From Syntrophobacterales bacterium (GTDB lineage Bacteria; Desulfobacterota; Syntrophorhabdia; Syntrophorhabdales; WCHB1-27), in NCBI GenBank assembly GCA_017881765.1, contig JADGQN010000127.1, forward strand, positions 1-10,656: 10,656 bases of DNA, read 5' to 3'. The notes under the pieces were generated by a model. It saw nothing but the letters and a program-made list of their open reading frames with translations, ran no database searches and was not told where the DNA came from. A program made the translations under genes and the position numbers. Positions 1 to 6,147 of this stretch are shown piece after piece. Positions within the stretch are counted from its first letter, which is position 1; the number at the start of each line of letters is the position of its first letter.

Positions 1-105
1 GTTTCTTTTCGGTTGTTTCTCTAGTTGCTTTTTTGCCTTTTGTTGCTGTTTGTCGGCGTTCTGCTTCTGACCCTTTTCCTTATCTTTCTTTCCCTTGTCT
101 CCCAT
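1..105 (-). CDS. small lysine-rich protein, N-terminal part (runs off window start)
   Basis: Reading the minus strand from an ATG at 105 gives 35 open codons to the window edge. The product starts MGDKGKKDKEKGQ and continues almost entirely with K, Q, E, D, N and R, with no hydrophobic stretch. Many proteobacteria encode a short, highly charged lysine-rich protein beginning with a similar MGDKG-KDK motif; its function is not known to me. An AAGGGG ribosome binding site (112-117) lies 6 bases before the ATG, and a sigma-70-type promoter (153-181) lies about 50 bases upstream, so the start is well supported. The protein is probably cytoplasmic and disordered or helical. The C-terminus is outside the window, so its full length cannot be judged. 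Confidence 0.72.
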   Translation of the reverse strand, partial: MGDKGKKDKEKGQKQNADKQQQKAKKQLEKQPKRN

Positions 106-152
106 AATATGCCCCTTTTTACTCTATAGGAATAACAGCCATACCGCAATCA

Positions 153-181
153 ATCTTATCTCTGCAAGTACTCTTTGTCAA
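153..181 (-). promoter_or_regulatory. sigma-70-type promoter of the lysine-rich gene
   Basis: On the minus strand, TTGACA (176-181) is followed after exactly 17 bases by TAAGAT (153-158). The -35 box is perfect and the -10 box matches 4 of 6 consensus bases. Transcription would start near 146, giving a leader of about 40 bases before the ATG at 105. Confidence 0.6.
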
Positions 182-202
182 TCAGTATTAATGGGGCCAG
201 AG

Positions 203-247
203 GGACGTCTCCGTCCACGCCGCCGCGGTCTAAGCCGCGGGCTTTTT
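203..247 (+). terminator. terminator-like hairpin with T5 tract, possibly the end of a small RNA
   Basis: CCGCGG at 223-228 and CCGCGG at 235-240 form a six-pair GC stem with a six-base loop. GC and TTTTT (243-247) follow on the + strand, which is the form of an intrinsic terminator. A second small hairpin (GGACG 203-207, loop TCTC, CGTCC 212-216) sits just before it. No + strand gene lies upstream in the window, so the terminator may end an unannotated short transcript. The only promoter hint is an isolated TATTAA at 186-191 without a good -35 box. Confidence 0.35.
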
Positions 248-619
248 GACAGGGCTGCGGGAGCTGCCATTGAAATCCCTGGAATTGACCACAGATCGCC
301 TGCAGCCGGACTGCCTTGAAGCGATCAGGCCGTTCTCCGCCTCGACGTCCCTGGCTGTGTACACCTCGCGTGTTGCCGCGCGCGACTTCTCACCTCTGAG
401 AGGATTGTGCCGGCTCCGGGCGTTTATCATGTTTTGTGGCCCTACTTTGCTGTATCTGGAGTCAATTCATCAATTAAATGCGGTTTCAATAACTTATCTG
501 ATGGCCTATTTTGGCGATAATCGACGCGAGGAAAAGAGGACAGGGATTGAATGAAGTGGATTGGGAGGGCAAGCGAGAAATCTCTGCGCATGGGGAGCGC
601 GGGTAAGGAGGCATGGCAC
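248..619. other. intergenic stretch without a supported gene
   Basis: Open frames exist on both strands (246-554 + and 230-430 -), but neither has a good ribosome binding site, a recognisable motif or a natural-looking composition. A small CCTC/GAGG hairpin lies near 392-402. A GATAAT at 516-521 could be a -10 box for the propeller gene, but no matching -35 box was found. The promoter of the propeller operon must lie here, and I could not place it. Confidence 0.5.
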
Positions 620-1801
620 ATGTTCAAGCAAAGAGTAGTGTTATGTTTAGGCCTTTTTCTTGCGTGCATGAGTGGCTTCGCATCGGGGGATGGACCGTCC
701 GGGGAATGGAACACAACTGAAACCTTTGTGCGCAAAATTGATTTGCCGTCGCACAAAGATCGGGAATTTTCCAACCGAGGCCTGGATGGCACGGAGGAAA
801 GATCTTATATGGGTGCGAACCCTCCGGCCGTGAGCCCTGATAGGAAGAGCGCGGCTTTTGGGGCCGGCAGAGGTGGCAAACGATTCATCGTCATCGATGG
901 GAAAGAGCAGAAGGAATATGATGATGTCCTGCCGCAAACCCTTGCCTTCAGCCCGGATAGCAGTCGTGTAGGGTACGTTGCGGTCAGGGGCAGCCAGAGA
1001 TTTGTGGTCGTCGACGGGCAAGAGGGGAAGGAATACCACACGATTATGAAGCCTGGCCCTCTCTTCAGCCCGGATAGTCGTCGGGTGGCCTATACGGCCC
1101 GTGTCGGTAATCGTTGGTTCGTTGTAGTGGACGGAAAAGAGCAGAAACAGTACGATGAGATCCTCGCAGGCACCCTTGAGTTCAGTCACGACGGCACGAG
1201 AGTCGCCTATACTGGAGAAGTGGGGAGCAAACGCATGGTGGTTGTGGACGGGGAAGAGGGAAAGGCATACGACGCTATCGCCGCATCAACGCCCGTCTTC
1301 AGCCCCGACTGCAGCCGATTCGCCTACGGGGCACGAATCGGTGATGGCTGGTTCATGGTGGTGGGCGGAAAAGAAGGAAAGCGATACCAGGCGCTTCGCG
1401 GACATCCCATTGCGCTCTTCAGCGACGACAGCAAGAGGGTTGCTTATACGGCAGAGACAGCCACAAAGCAGGTGGTCGCTGTTGTGGACGGGAAAGAGGG
1501 AAAAGGATATGATGACATTGTAGGACTAACATTCAGTCCCGGCAGCAGGCGCATCGCTTACGTGGCCCGGGAAGGTGCCAAACAGTTTGTGGTTGTCGAT
1601 GACAAAGAGGAAAAAGGATACGACGCCATTGTCGGCGATAGACAAGCACTAGTTGTGTTCGATTCGGATGATAGTTTTTACTACCTGGCGCTAAAGGGTG
1701 AGGGACTCTACATTATCGAGATGAGGACGCCCGGAGCCCCACCGAAGAAAAGAATCCAGCCAGGTCGCATGTTGGGCCAGCTGACCCGGGAGGAACGATA
1801 A
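620..1801 (+). CDS. secreted seven-repeat protein, probable beta-propeller
   Basis: The ATG at 620 is chosen because AAGGAGG (605-611) lies 8 bases before it and the protein then begins with a signal peptide (MFKQR, hydrophobic to about residue 20, then FASGDG). An in-frame ATG at 551 would bury that signal. The 393-residue product repeats a unit of about 39 residues seven times. Each unit has an FSPDS-RVAY-like strand followed by a VVVDGKEGKxYD-like strand, the latter at about residues 91, 129, 168, 207, 246, 287 and 324. This is the pattern of WD40-like/PD40 propellers related to TolB-type domains, so a seven-bladed propeller outside the cytoplasm is likely, probably binding a protein or ligand. 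No catalytic residues are evident. The C-terminal 25 residues are basic and proline-rich. The stop codon overlaps the next start (TAATG), so the two proteins are translationally coupled and may work together. Confidence 0.85.
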   Translation: MFKQRVVLCLGLFLACMSGFASGDGPSGEWNTTETFVRKIDLPSHKDREFSNRGLDGTEERSYMGANPPAVSPDRKSAAFGAGRGGKRFIVIDGKEQKEYDDVLPQTLAFSPDSSRVGYVAVRGSQRFVVVDGQEGKEYHTIMKPGPLFSPDSRRVAYTARVGNRWFVVVDGKEQKQYDEILAGTLEFSHDGTRVAYTGEVGSKRMVVVDGEEGKAYDAIAASTPVFSPDCSRFAYGARIGDGWFMVVGGKEGKRYQALRGHPIALFSDDSKRVAYTAETATKQVVAVVDGKEGKGYDDIVGLTFSPGSRRIAYVAREGAKQFVVVDDKEEKGYDAIVGDRQALVVFDSDDSFYYLALKGEGLYIIEMRTPGAPPKKRIQPGRMLGQLTREER

Positions 1802-2748
1802 TGGGACGAGGAGGCTCTGCCGGCAGTATCGTAGTGATAGGCATATTGCTGGCTGTGCTGACCACCGTCTGCGTGTCCAATCGACAGGAACTGGCTACCC
1901 TTTATCGTATAGCAACGGGCGATTCGAGTCAGCCCTCCCACCAAGCCCAGGGAAATAGCAACACTCTGCTTTTGGGCGACGCTGCGCAGGTGCGGGGAGA
2001 ATACAACATACCGTTGAATCCCATAGGAGAACTCGATTTCATGACGAAGAGGGAGGTCTATGATCTGCGGAAAAGATGCGTTCTCCAGCATAATGGTCTC
2101 GTCAGTCAAGGCTACGAGCCATCGGAAGCTGTGTTCGGGAAGATCGAGGACAAGAAGCCCTGGTGGGGTATCCACGGGATATATGGCTTGGGATCGGGCC
2201 AAAGGAGTATCGAAGGCCCTTCCGAGGAATCTCGTTTCTTACTGAACCCCTACCTCCTCGTCGGTCTGTGTGAACAGAACGCCTTCAGAACCGGCGTGGC
2301 TCCTGACGATTATCCGCCGGTTTATCCCAAGCCTGTCTCGATAGCATGGTACGCGGACCGGTTACTCGAAATAATTACCTACGACGTCCACGACCACTTC
2401 AGCTTTCTTAACAGCATTCACGCCTATAACACCCCGCAGCACAAATTGGACCTGATTGCCTATAATGCTCGCGACCTTCGATTCAATTATCTCTACGTTG
2501 ATACCGGTAAGTCGGACGGGGTCGCTTGGGCGAACGTTGAACGAAGAGCGGTCGCAATCGGGCAGTACATCCATTGCGGCGGAAGCTGCGGGTATGCGGG
2601 TGGGTGCAACAATATGAGTCCTTTCCAGCCCGAACTCGCTATAGAGCTGACAAGAATTCCCGCCAAGGCTTATATAAAACTGTGGCGAGACAACCCGAAG
2701 AGTGCCGACGGGCCTTCGGACATGGATGTCATAGTCTACATGCTATAG
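1801..2748 (+). CDS. membrane-anchored protein of unknown function, partner of the propeller gene
   Basis: I do not recognise this 315-residue protein. Residues 9-27 form one hydrophobic segment with small residues, followed by a polar linker (residues 40-60, rich in S, Q, N), so it is probably anchored in the inner membrane, or exported, with a large periplasmic domain. That domain contains a WWGIHGIYGLGSG stretch (about 121-133), a DVHDHF motif (195-200) and a C-x3-C-x5-C cluster with many glycines (C259, C263, C269) that could form disulfides or bind metal. The start ATG overlaps the stop of the propeller gene by one base, so translation is coupled and co-function is likely. There is no clear terminator before the convergent gene 117 bases on. 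A cell-envelope role is only inferred from topology and the partner. Confidence 0.75.
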   Translation: MGRGGSAGSIVVIGILLAVLTTVCVSNRQELATLYRIATGDSSQPSHQAQGNSNTLLLGDAAQVRGEYNIPLNPIGELDFMTKREVYDLRKRCVLQHNGLVSQGYEPSEAVFGKIEDKKPWWGIHGIYGLGSGQRSIEGPSEESRFLLNPYLLVGLCEQNAFRTGVAPDDYPPVYPKPVSIAWYADRLLEIITYDVHDHFSFLNSIHAYNTPQHKLDLIAYNARDLRFNYLYVDTGKSDGVAWANVERRAVAIGQYIHCGGSCGYAGGCNNMSPFQPELAIELTRIPAKAYIKLWRDNPKSADGPSDMDVIVYML

Positions 2749-2865
2749 AAGCCGGGTCAATCGCCCGCCGCCGGAACGTATCGGATCCGAAGACTTGCTT
2801 CCTATTTTACCCCATTAACGAACGATGCAATCGCTATTTCGATAATTCGTCCGGTCGTGGTCACC

Positions 2866-3840
2866 TTACGGCTTGCGAAGGCCTATTTTGACTGCGATAT
2901 CGTAGATCTGCTTGTATTCGTCTTCCCTCAGTTTCTTCATCTCAGCGGGAGATTTATATTCACAGATGTCTCCCATCTGATCAATCCTTGTTTTGGTCGC
3001 CTTTACTGCTTTTTCAATTGCAGGTACCAGGACTTTTTTGGCGTCCTCGGGAATCCCCGCGGGGTTCCAGAAGCCGAACCACGAGGCAGGCAGGTTCCCT
3101 TTGTATCCCAGGTCCCTGGGCGTCGGGACATCGGGGTAGCTGGACATCTTGGGGTCGATCAGGAGAATTCTCAATCTTCCTGCGTCCACATGAGGCTTGA
3201 GCTTCTGGAGTCCATCCATCGCAGCCTCCACATGACCTCCCAACACCGCGGTGACCACGGTCTCCCCGCCCTCAAAGGGCACGTGCGTAAATTTTGCGCC
3301 CGTCATCGATTGAAACACCTCTATCGCGAAGTGGGTCGATGAGCCAACACCGATCGACGTCATGCGAATCTTGCCGGGATTCTTTTTTGCATAGTCGAGA
3401 AATTCTGTGATGTTTTTCCAGGGTGCATCTGCTCTGACGCCGACCACATTTGGCAGGAAGAAATGGAATCCCAGGGGTTCCAGATCCTTGGCCGGGTCGT
3501 AGTGGACTACAGCCGGATTGGTAATGGGGGCGTAGATGGTTGGTGACGCCCCGCCATAGAAAAGAGTATACCCGTCTTTCTTCGATCTGACCGCGGCATC
3601 CGCACCCAGGACAGTCCCTGCTCCGGGCTTATTTTGAACGATAATCTTTTGGCCGAGGAGCTTCTCCAATTCGTCCCCCGCCATTCTGAGGGTGATATCT
3701 GCAACGGAGCCGGCGGGATGCGGAAGAATAACCTGGATGGGATGGTCGGGGTACCCCGCGGCAAGACAAGTGGTCGGCGCAAGCATAGAGCACCCGAGCA
3801 TCAGTAGAAGAGCAAAAACGAAAAAATGTGTCATCCGCAT
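2866..3840 (-). CDS. Bug/TctC-family periplasmic solute-binding receptor
   Basis: The 324-residue product starts with a signal peptide and then carries the family hallmark YPDHPIQVILPHPAG (about 30-44), VQNKPGAGTVLGADAAVR (68-85) and KKDGYTLFY. Bug/TctC proteins are extracytoplasmic receptors that bind small carboxylates and feed tripartite tricarboxylate transporters of the TctABC type; many are orphans used for sensing or uptake. Length and motif order are normal for the family. No tctA or tctB membrane gene is in the window, so this is an orphan receptor here and its ligand cannot be read from sequence. AGGAGG (3851-3856) lies 10 bases before the ATG at 3840, which fixes the start. A possible lipobox-like LMLGC (13-17) precedes a second plausible cleavage site after CLAA, so it may be a lipoprotein or freely periplasmic. 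Confidence 0.9.
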   Translation of the reverse strand: MRMTHFFVFALLLMLGCSMLAPTTCLAAGYPDHPIQVILPHPAGSVADITLRMAGDELEKLLGQKIIVQNKPGAGTVLGADAAVRSKKDGYTLFYGGASPTIYAPITNPAVVHYDPAKDLEPLGFHFFLPNVVGVRADAPWKNITEFLDYAKKNPGKIRMTSIGVGSSTHFAIEVFQSMTGAKFTHVPFEGGETVVTAVLGGHVEAAMDGLQKLKPHVDAGRLRILLIDPKMSSYPDVPTPRDLGYKGNLPASWFGFWNPAGIPEDAKKVLVPAIEKAVKATKTRIDQMGDICEYKSPAEMKKLREDEYKQIYDIAVKIGLRKP

Positions 3841-3894
3841 GCTTTTGTTACCTCCTTAAACTCTGTTGTGAACACCTGGTCTATTGTCGCGCAC

Positions 3895-3941
3895 CTGTCC
3901 CGAAGGACAGCTCAAATACCAGGGCCGTACGGGTCGGTACG
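3895..3941 (-). promoter_or_regulatory. hairpins in the leader of the Bug receptor gene
   Basis: CTGTCC and GGACAG (3895-3910) form a six-pair stem closed, on the minus strand, by a TTCG tetraloop, a very stable RNA fold. It is framed by CCTGGT (3875-3880) and ACCAGG (3918-3923), which could form an outer stem. A CGTAC/GTACG hairpin (3926-3941) follows. No T tract accompanies any of them, so they are not ordinary terminators. They lie 55-100 bases upstream of the receptor start and may control or stabilise its mRNA, or mark an operator. Confidence 0.35.
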
Positions 3942-4096
3942 CCCCTTCTGAAAGTCTGCCATACTTTCCGCGGCCTGGGCAAGGATATTTCTCACAAGAA
4001 TCACAGGAGAAGGAATCATACCCCACGGGCGTCCCTGCACGAATTTAGTTTTATTCACAGAAGAACGAAGATGAGATTTTTGAAAGCGAAAGCGTT

Positions 4097-4924
4097 TCAC
4101 TTAAAGGTCACCTTGGGTGGTTTTCGTTCCGGGAGGCGGTAATGCTTTACCTTGGGATACCCCAGCATTATTGCATAGTGATGCGGGTGTTCTTTTGGTA
4201 TACCCAAGGCCTCCTTGATAGGCGGCGAAGCGAGCAAGGCTCCCTGAAGCAATCCGGCCCAACAGGTCCCCAGGCCCATCGTTGGAGCCAGCAGGTCGAG
4301 ATAGGAGAGTGCCAGAGTCAAATCGACCATGCCGTTTACCGCTTCCATAGGAGCCGAGGCCACAAGTAGCACCGGGGCACTCCTGAGCACCGAATCGTTG
4401 CCGGCATCCCAGGCAGTAACGACTCTCGACAGATACGGGCGCGCTGCTGCGAGGCGAGGATTATCCTGCAGGAGCCGACGGAGCCACTCTGCCGTCAGGC
4501 CGGCCATTTTGTGGATCTCGGACCTGTCGCTTAAAACCAGCCATTCCACTAACTGGGTGTTACCGCCTGTAGGGGCGTAGCGAGCGACCTCGATGAGCCG
4601 CTGGATCTTCTCCTTTTCGACGGGTTTGTCCTGGTAGAGGCGAATTGAGCGCCGGGAGCGCAGGAACTGGACCGCCTGTCGTTCGTTGATCATGAGTTCC
4701 TTTCTTATCCGTGGAGAGTTCTCGATGGATACTCTCTCATGGCTCAGGGCACCGTGGGGACAGACCGCCACGCAATGACCGCAGACCAGGCACATACCCT
4801 CGCCACCAGGAACTATATCCGGATAGCCGGCAGGAGCCGGGAGCTGGATGATGGTCGCCGGACACTCCCGCGCGCAGATCCCATCTTTCTTGCACTTCTT
4901 TTCATCGATCTTTAAAAGCCCCAT
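4097..4924 (-). CDS. nitroreductase-family flavoprotein with N-terminal ferredoxin domain
   Basis: The 275-residue protein joins a two-cluster ferredoxin domain (residues 1-65) to an FMN nitroreductase domain (about 80-270). The second cluster has the classical C45-C48-C51-C55 spacing (CLVCGHCVAVCP). The first reads CKKDGICARECP, with aspartate 14 in place of the second cysteine. The flavin domain shows RSRRSIRLYQDKPV (89-102) and APTGGNTQ (117-124), typical FMN-contact regions, and ends with HHYAIMLGYP. Such fusions probably pass electrons between iron-sulfur clusters and FMN; the substrate is unknown. The ATG at 4924 is preferred over an in-frame GTG at 4942 because GGCGAGG lies 8 bases before it and nothing suitable precedes the GTG. 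The gene has its own strong promoter (4975-5003) with operator-like repeats, suggesting regulated expression independent of neighbours. Confidence 0.9.
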   Translation of the reverse strand: MGLLKIDEKKCKKDGICARECPATIIQLPAPAGYPDIVPGGEGMCLVCGHCVAVCPHGALSHERVSIENSPRIRKELMINERQAVQFLRSRRSIRLYQDKPVEKEKIQRLIEVARYAPTGGNTQLVEWLVLSDRSEIHKMAGLTAEWLRRLLQDNPRLAAARPYLSRVVTAWDAGNDSVLRSAPVLLVASAPMEAVNGMVDLTLALSYLDLLAPTMGLGTCWAGLLQGALLASPPIKEALGIPKEHPHHYAIMLGYPKVKHYRLPERKPPKVTFK

Positions 4925-4974
4925 GTGGAGTACCTCGCCCACGATTTCTGTAATTTATACTTTCGAGTTGCAAG

Positions 4975-5003
4975 ATCATATGGTGACCAGGCTTCTTTGT
5001 CAA
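4975..5003 (-). promoter_or_regulatory. near-consensus sigma-70 promoter of the nitroreductase gene
   Basis: On the minus strand TTGACA (4998-5003) is followed by exactly 17 bases and TATGAT (4975-4980). That is 11 of 12 consensus bases at ideal spacing. Transcription would start near 4968, leaving a leader of about 44 bases. The -35 box lies within a palindrome (4997-5009), so a bound repressor would block polymerase. Confidence 0.75.
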
Positions 5004-5009
5004 TGACAA
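4997..5009. promoter_or_regulatory. 13-bp palindrome over the -35 box, likely operator
   Basis: TTGTCA-A-TGACAA is a perfect 6-1-6 inverted repeat that contains the -35 hexamer of the nitroreductase promoter. Its placement fits a repressor operator. The half-site TGACAA recurs at 5020-5025 in the adjoining tandem repeat. The regulator is not encoded in this window. Confidence 0.5.
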
Positions 5010-5035
5010 GGACAGAACGTGACAAGGAGAGAACG
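5004..5035. repeat. two tandem copies of a 16-bp unit upstream of the nitroreductase promoter
   Basis: TGACAAGGACAGAACG (5004-5019) is followed directly by TGACAAGGAGAGAACG (5020-5035), with one mismatch. Each copy begins with TGACAA, the half-site of the palindrome over the -35 box, so one protein could bind several phased sites. Confidence 0.6.
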
Positions 5036-5301
5036 CCGGAGATAGCTCCCCGAGTCTGAGCCGCTATGTTACGAAGGGGTGAACGGGTGTTTGTCTCGTC
5101 GGACGGCGGGAAAGGGGATATCCGTCATTTACCTGATAGGCAATTGAAATATTGAAGGACGAGTGAGCTAGCGTAGAGAGCCGGGGCTAGATTGTGACAC
5201 GCACGAATCTATGTTACGTGCAGCAATGAGTAATCATCACCCAAGGAAAAACGACAGGCACATGCTTTTTTGCCATGCCGCTGCCGTCGACTATGCCCTT
5301 C
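5036..5301. other. intergenic stretch between the nitroreductase promoter and the PEP-CTERM gene
   Basis: No gene was found in it. It holds two copies of CTATGTTACG (5064-5073 and 5209-5218), possibly chance, and a terminator-like hairpin near 5247-5279 for the PEP-CTERM gene. Confidence 0.45.
5247..5279 (-). terminator. possible terminator of the PEP-CTERM gene
   Basis: Read on the minus strand, GGCATGGC, a six-A loop and GCATGTGCC (5257-5279) form a stem of about eight pairs with two wobbles and one bulge. TGTCG and TTTTT (5247-5251) follow. It lies 23 bases after the stop codon. The stem is imperfect and the T tract is set back, so it is a moderate candidate. Confidence 0.4.
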
Positions 5302-5622
5302 TTACGTCCTGAACTTCCTTCTTAGCCCCGCCAATCCAACGATGCCAAGGCCCAGAAGGGTCACTACCACGGGCTCCGGTACGCTGACAACAAGTTGAGA
5401 TGCAGCCATCACGAAACCATTGTCCGTGGCGCCAGTACTGCCACTGCTCACATTGGGCGCACCTTGAGCATTGGAATTGATAGTAGTACCGCCACCATTG
5501 CCGTTGCTCTGAGAAAAGTCCGCGCGTCCATCTCCACCGTGTCCTTCGCCTCCCAGACCGTACGCAGCATCGACCGTGAGAAACATAAAGAGTGCGACAA
5601 CCAATAGTACCATTGACTTCAT
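5302..5622 (-). CDS. small glycine/serine-rich PEP-CTERM sorting-domain protein
   Basis: The 106-residue product has an N-terminal signal peptide (MKSMVLLVVALFMFLTVDAAYG), a low-complexity middle rich in G, S, N and T (about 23-70), and a C-terminal VPEP motif (residues 81-84) followed by a hydrophobic helix and the basic tail RRKFRT. That three-part tail is the PEP-CTERM signal, recognised by exosortase (EpsH/XrtA type), which processes such proteins for display or release at the cell surface in exopolysaccharide-producing Gram-negative bacteria. GGGAGG (5629-5634) lies 6 bases before the ATG at 5622. No exosortase gene is in the window, as is common because targets are scattered around the genome. 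A sigma-54-type promoter (5728-5743) fits known RpoN/PrsR control of PEP-CTERM genes. The mature surface part is under 60 residues and has no recognisable fold. Confidence 0.88.
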   Translation of the reverse strand: MKSMVLLVVALFMFLTVDAAYGLGGEGHGGDGRADFSQSNGNGGGTTINSNAQGAPNVSSGSTGATDNGFVMAASQLVVSVPEPVVVTLLGLGIVGLAGLRRKFRT

Positions 5623-5727
5623 CTGTTCCCTCCCGTACCCCGGCCTTGTCTGTTCTGCCGTTATGTTAATGAATGGCGCGGACCGCCTCGTGGTTCACAT
5701 GAACCGGACGATCGTTAATTACGCCAT

Positions 5728-5743
5728 TGCCAGAAGCATGCCA
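5728..5743 (-). promoter_or_regulatory. sigma-54 (RpoN)-type promoter of the PEP-CTERM gene
   Basis: The minus strand reads TGGCATGCTTCTGGCA, preceded by T. Against the consensus TGGCACG-N4-TTGCA, the GG and GC pairs have the required 10-base spacing and 10 of 12 defined positions match; the differences are C to T in the -24 box and T to G in the -12 box. Transcription would begin near 5717, about 95 bases before the ATG. PEP-CTERM systems are often accompanied by the PrsK/PrsR two-component pair, where PrsR is an RpoN-dependent activator, so this site fits the gene behind it. Confidence 0.6.
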
Positions 5744-5793
5744 ATATGTCGTGCATCCAGGCGATCTATCGTATATGCTCTGTTTACAAGGAT

Positions 5794-5809
5794 CCTGGGC
5801 TATTCCAGG
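5794..5809. promoter_or_regulatory. inverted repeat upstream of the sigma-54-type site
   Basis: CCTGG (5794-5798) and CCAGG (5805-5809) form a 5-6-5 inverted repeat 50 bases upstream of the -24 box. A direct repeat of ACAGGAC (5852-5858 and 5871-5877) lies beyond. Either could bind the activator that RpoN promoters need. The evidence is position only. Confidence 0.25.
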
Positions 5810-6068
5810 GGAGCTTAGAGGTCTTCCGGACAGCCAATTTTATCCCTTGTTACAGGACGCGGTCTTGGAAACAGGACCGGTGGAGGCCAGGTCGGAGACG
5901 TCTGTACTCCCTAACGATTCCAATTAGTTAGAGCTATCACATTTCTCGAGTACGCACTGCGCCGTCGCTTCTTCCGCGGCTCCGGCAGGAACATGTATCA
6001 CGAGGGGACGCGCGAGTTGAACAGGCGCTTGTCTCCCCCCATTGCCGCACCTGCACGAGATGAATCCA

Positions 6069-6097
6069 TTGACACGTCGGCGTTTCGCTGATATATA
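6069..6097 (+). promoter_or_regulatory. sigma-70-type promoter of the 6261/YwbE gene pair
   Basis: TTGACA (6069-6074) is followed after 17 bases by TATATA (6092-6097), which runs on into TATAAG. Transcription would start near 6104, just before the hairpins at 6106-6147. The leader would then be about 157 bases. Confidence 0.6.
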
Positions 6098-6105
6098 AGC
6101 CCTGT

Positions 6106-6147
6106 GGGTTGCAACCCGTGGGGCTGGGAGCCCTACGGGTGAAGGGC
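6106..6147 (+). repeat. overlapping inverted repeats forming alternative hairpins
   Basis: GGGTTGCAACCC (6106-6117) is a perfect 12-bp palindrome. ACCCGTGGGGCT (6114-6125) pairs with AGCCCTACGGGT (6129-6140) over 12 pairs with one G-T wobble and a GGG loop. GCCCT (6130-6134) can instead pair with AGGGC (6143-6147). The three folds share bases and cannot all form at once. No T tract follows. A simple CACGC/GCGTG hairpin (6188-6205) comes later. It may be a leader switch or a dispersed REP-like repeat. Confidence 0.5.

Noticed and set aside
230..554. Overlapping open frames on both strands (246-554 + and 230-430 -)
   Set aside because: There is no ribosome binding site or recognisable motif, both frames are low in protein-like character, and they overlap each other.
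551..619. Upstream ATG at 551 as start of the propeller gene
   Set aside because: It would put 23 charged residues before a clear signal peptide, and the ATG at 620 has a near-perfect ribosome binding site.
3912..4100. 62-codon minus-strand frame starting GTG within the nitroreductase stop (GTGA overlap)
   Set aside because: The coupling is tempting and the last 25 residues look protein-like, but the ribosome binding site is poor, the N-terminal half looks random, and it covers the hairpins before the Bug receptor.
4925..4942. GTG at 4942 as start of the nitroreductase
   Set aside because: No ribosome binding site precedes it; the ATG at 4924 has one at the right distance and starts directly before the ferredoxin domain.
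5064..5218. Two copies of CTATGTTACG as a possible mobile-element or integration signature
   Set aside because: A ten-base match within a few hundred bases has no supporting inverted ends, gene or second repeat, so chance is a sufficient explanation.
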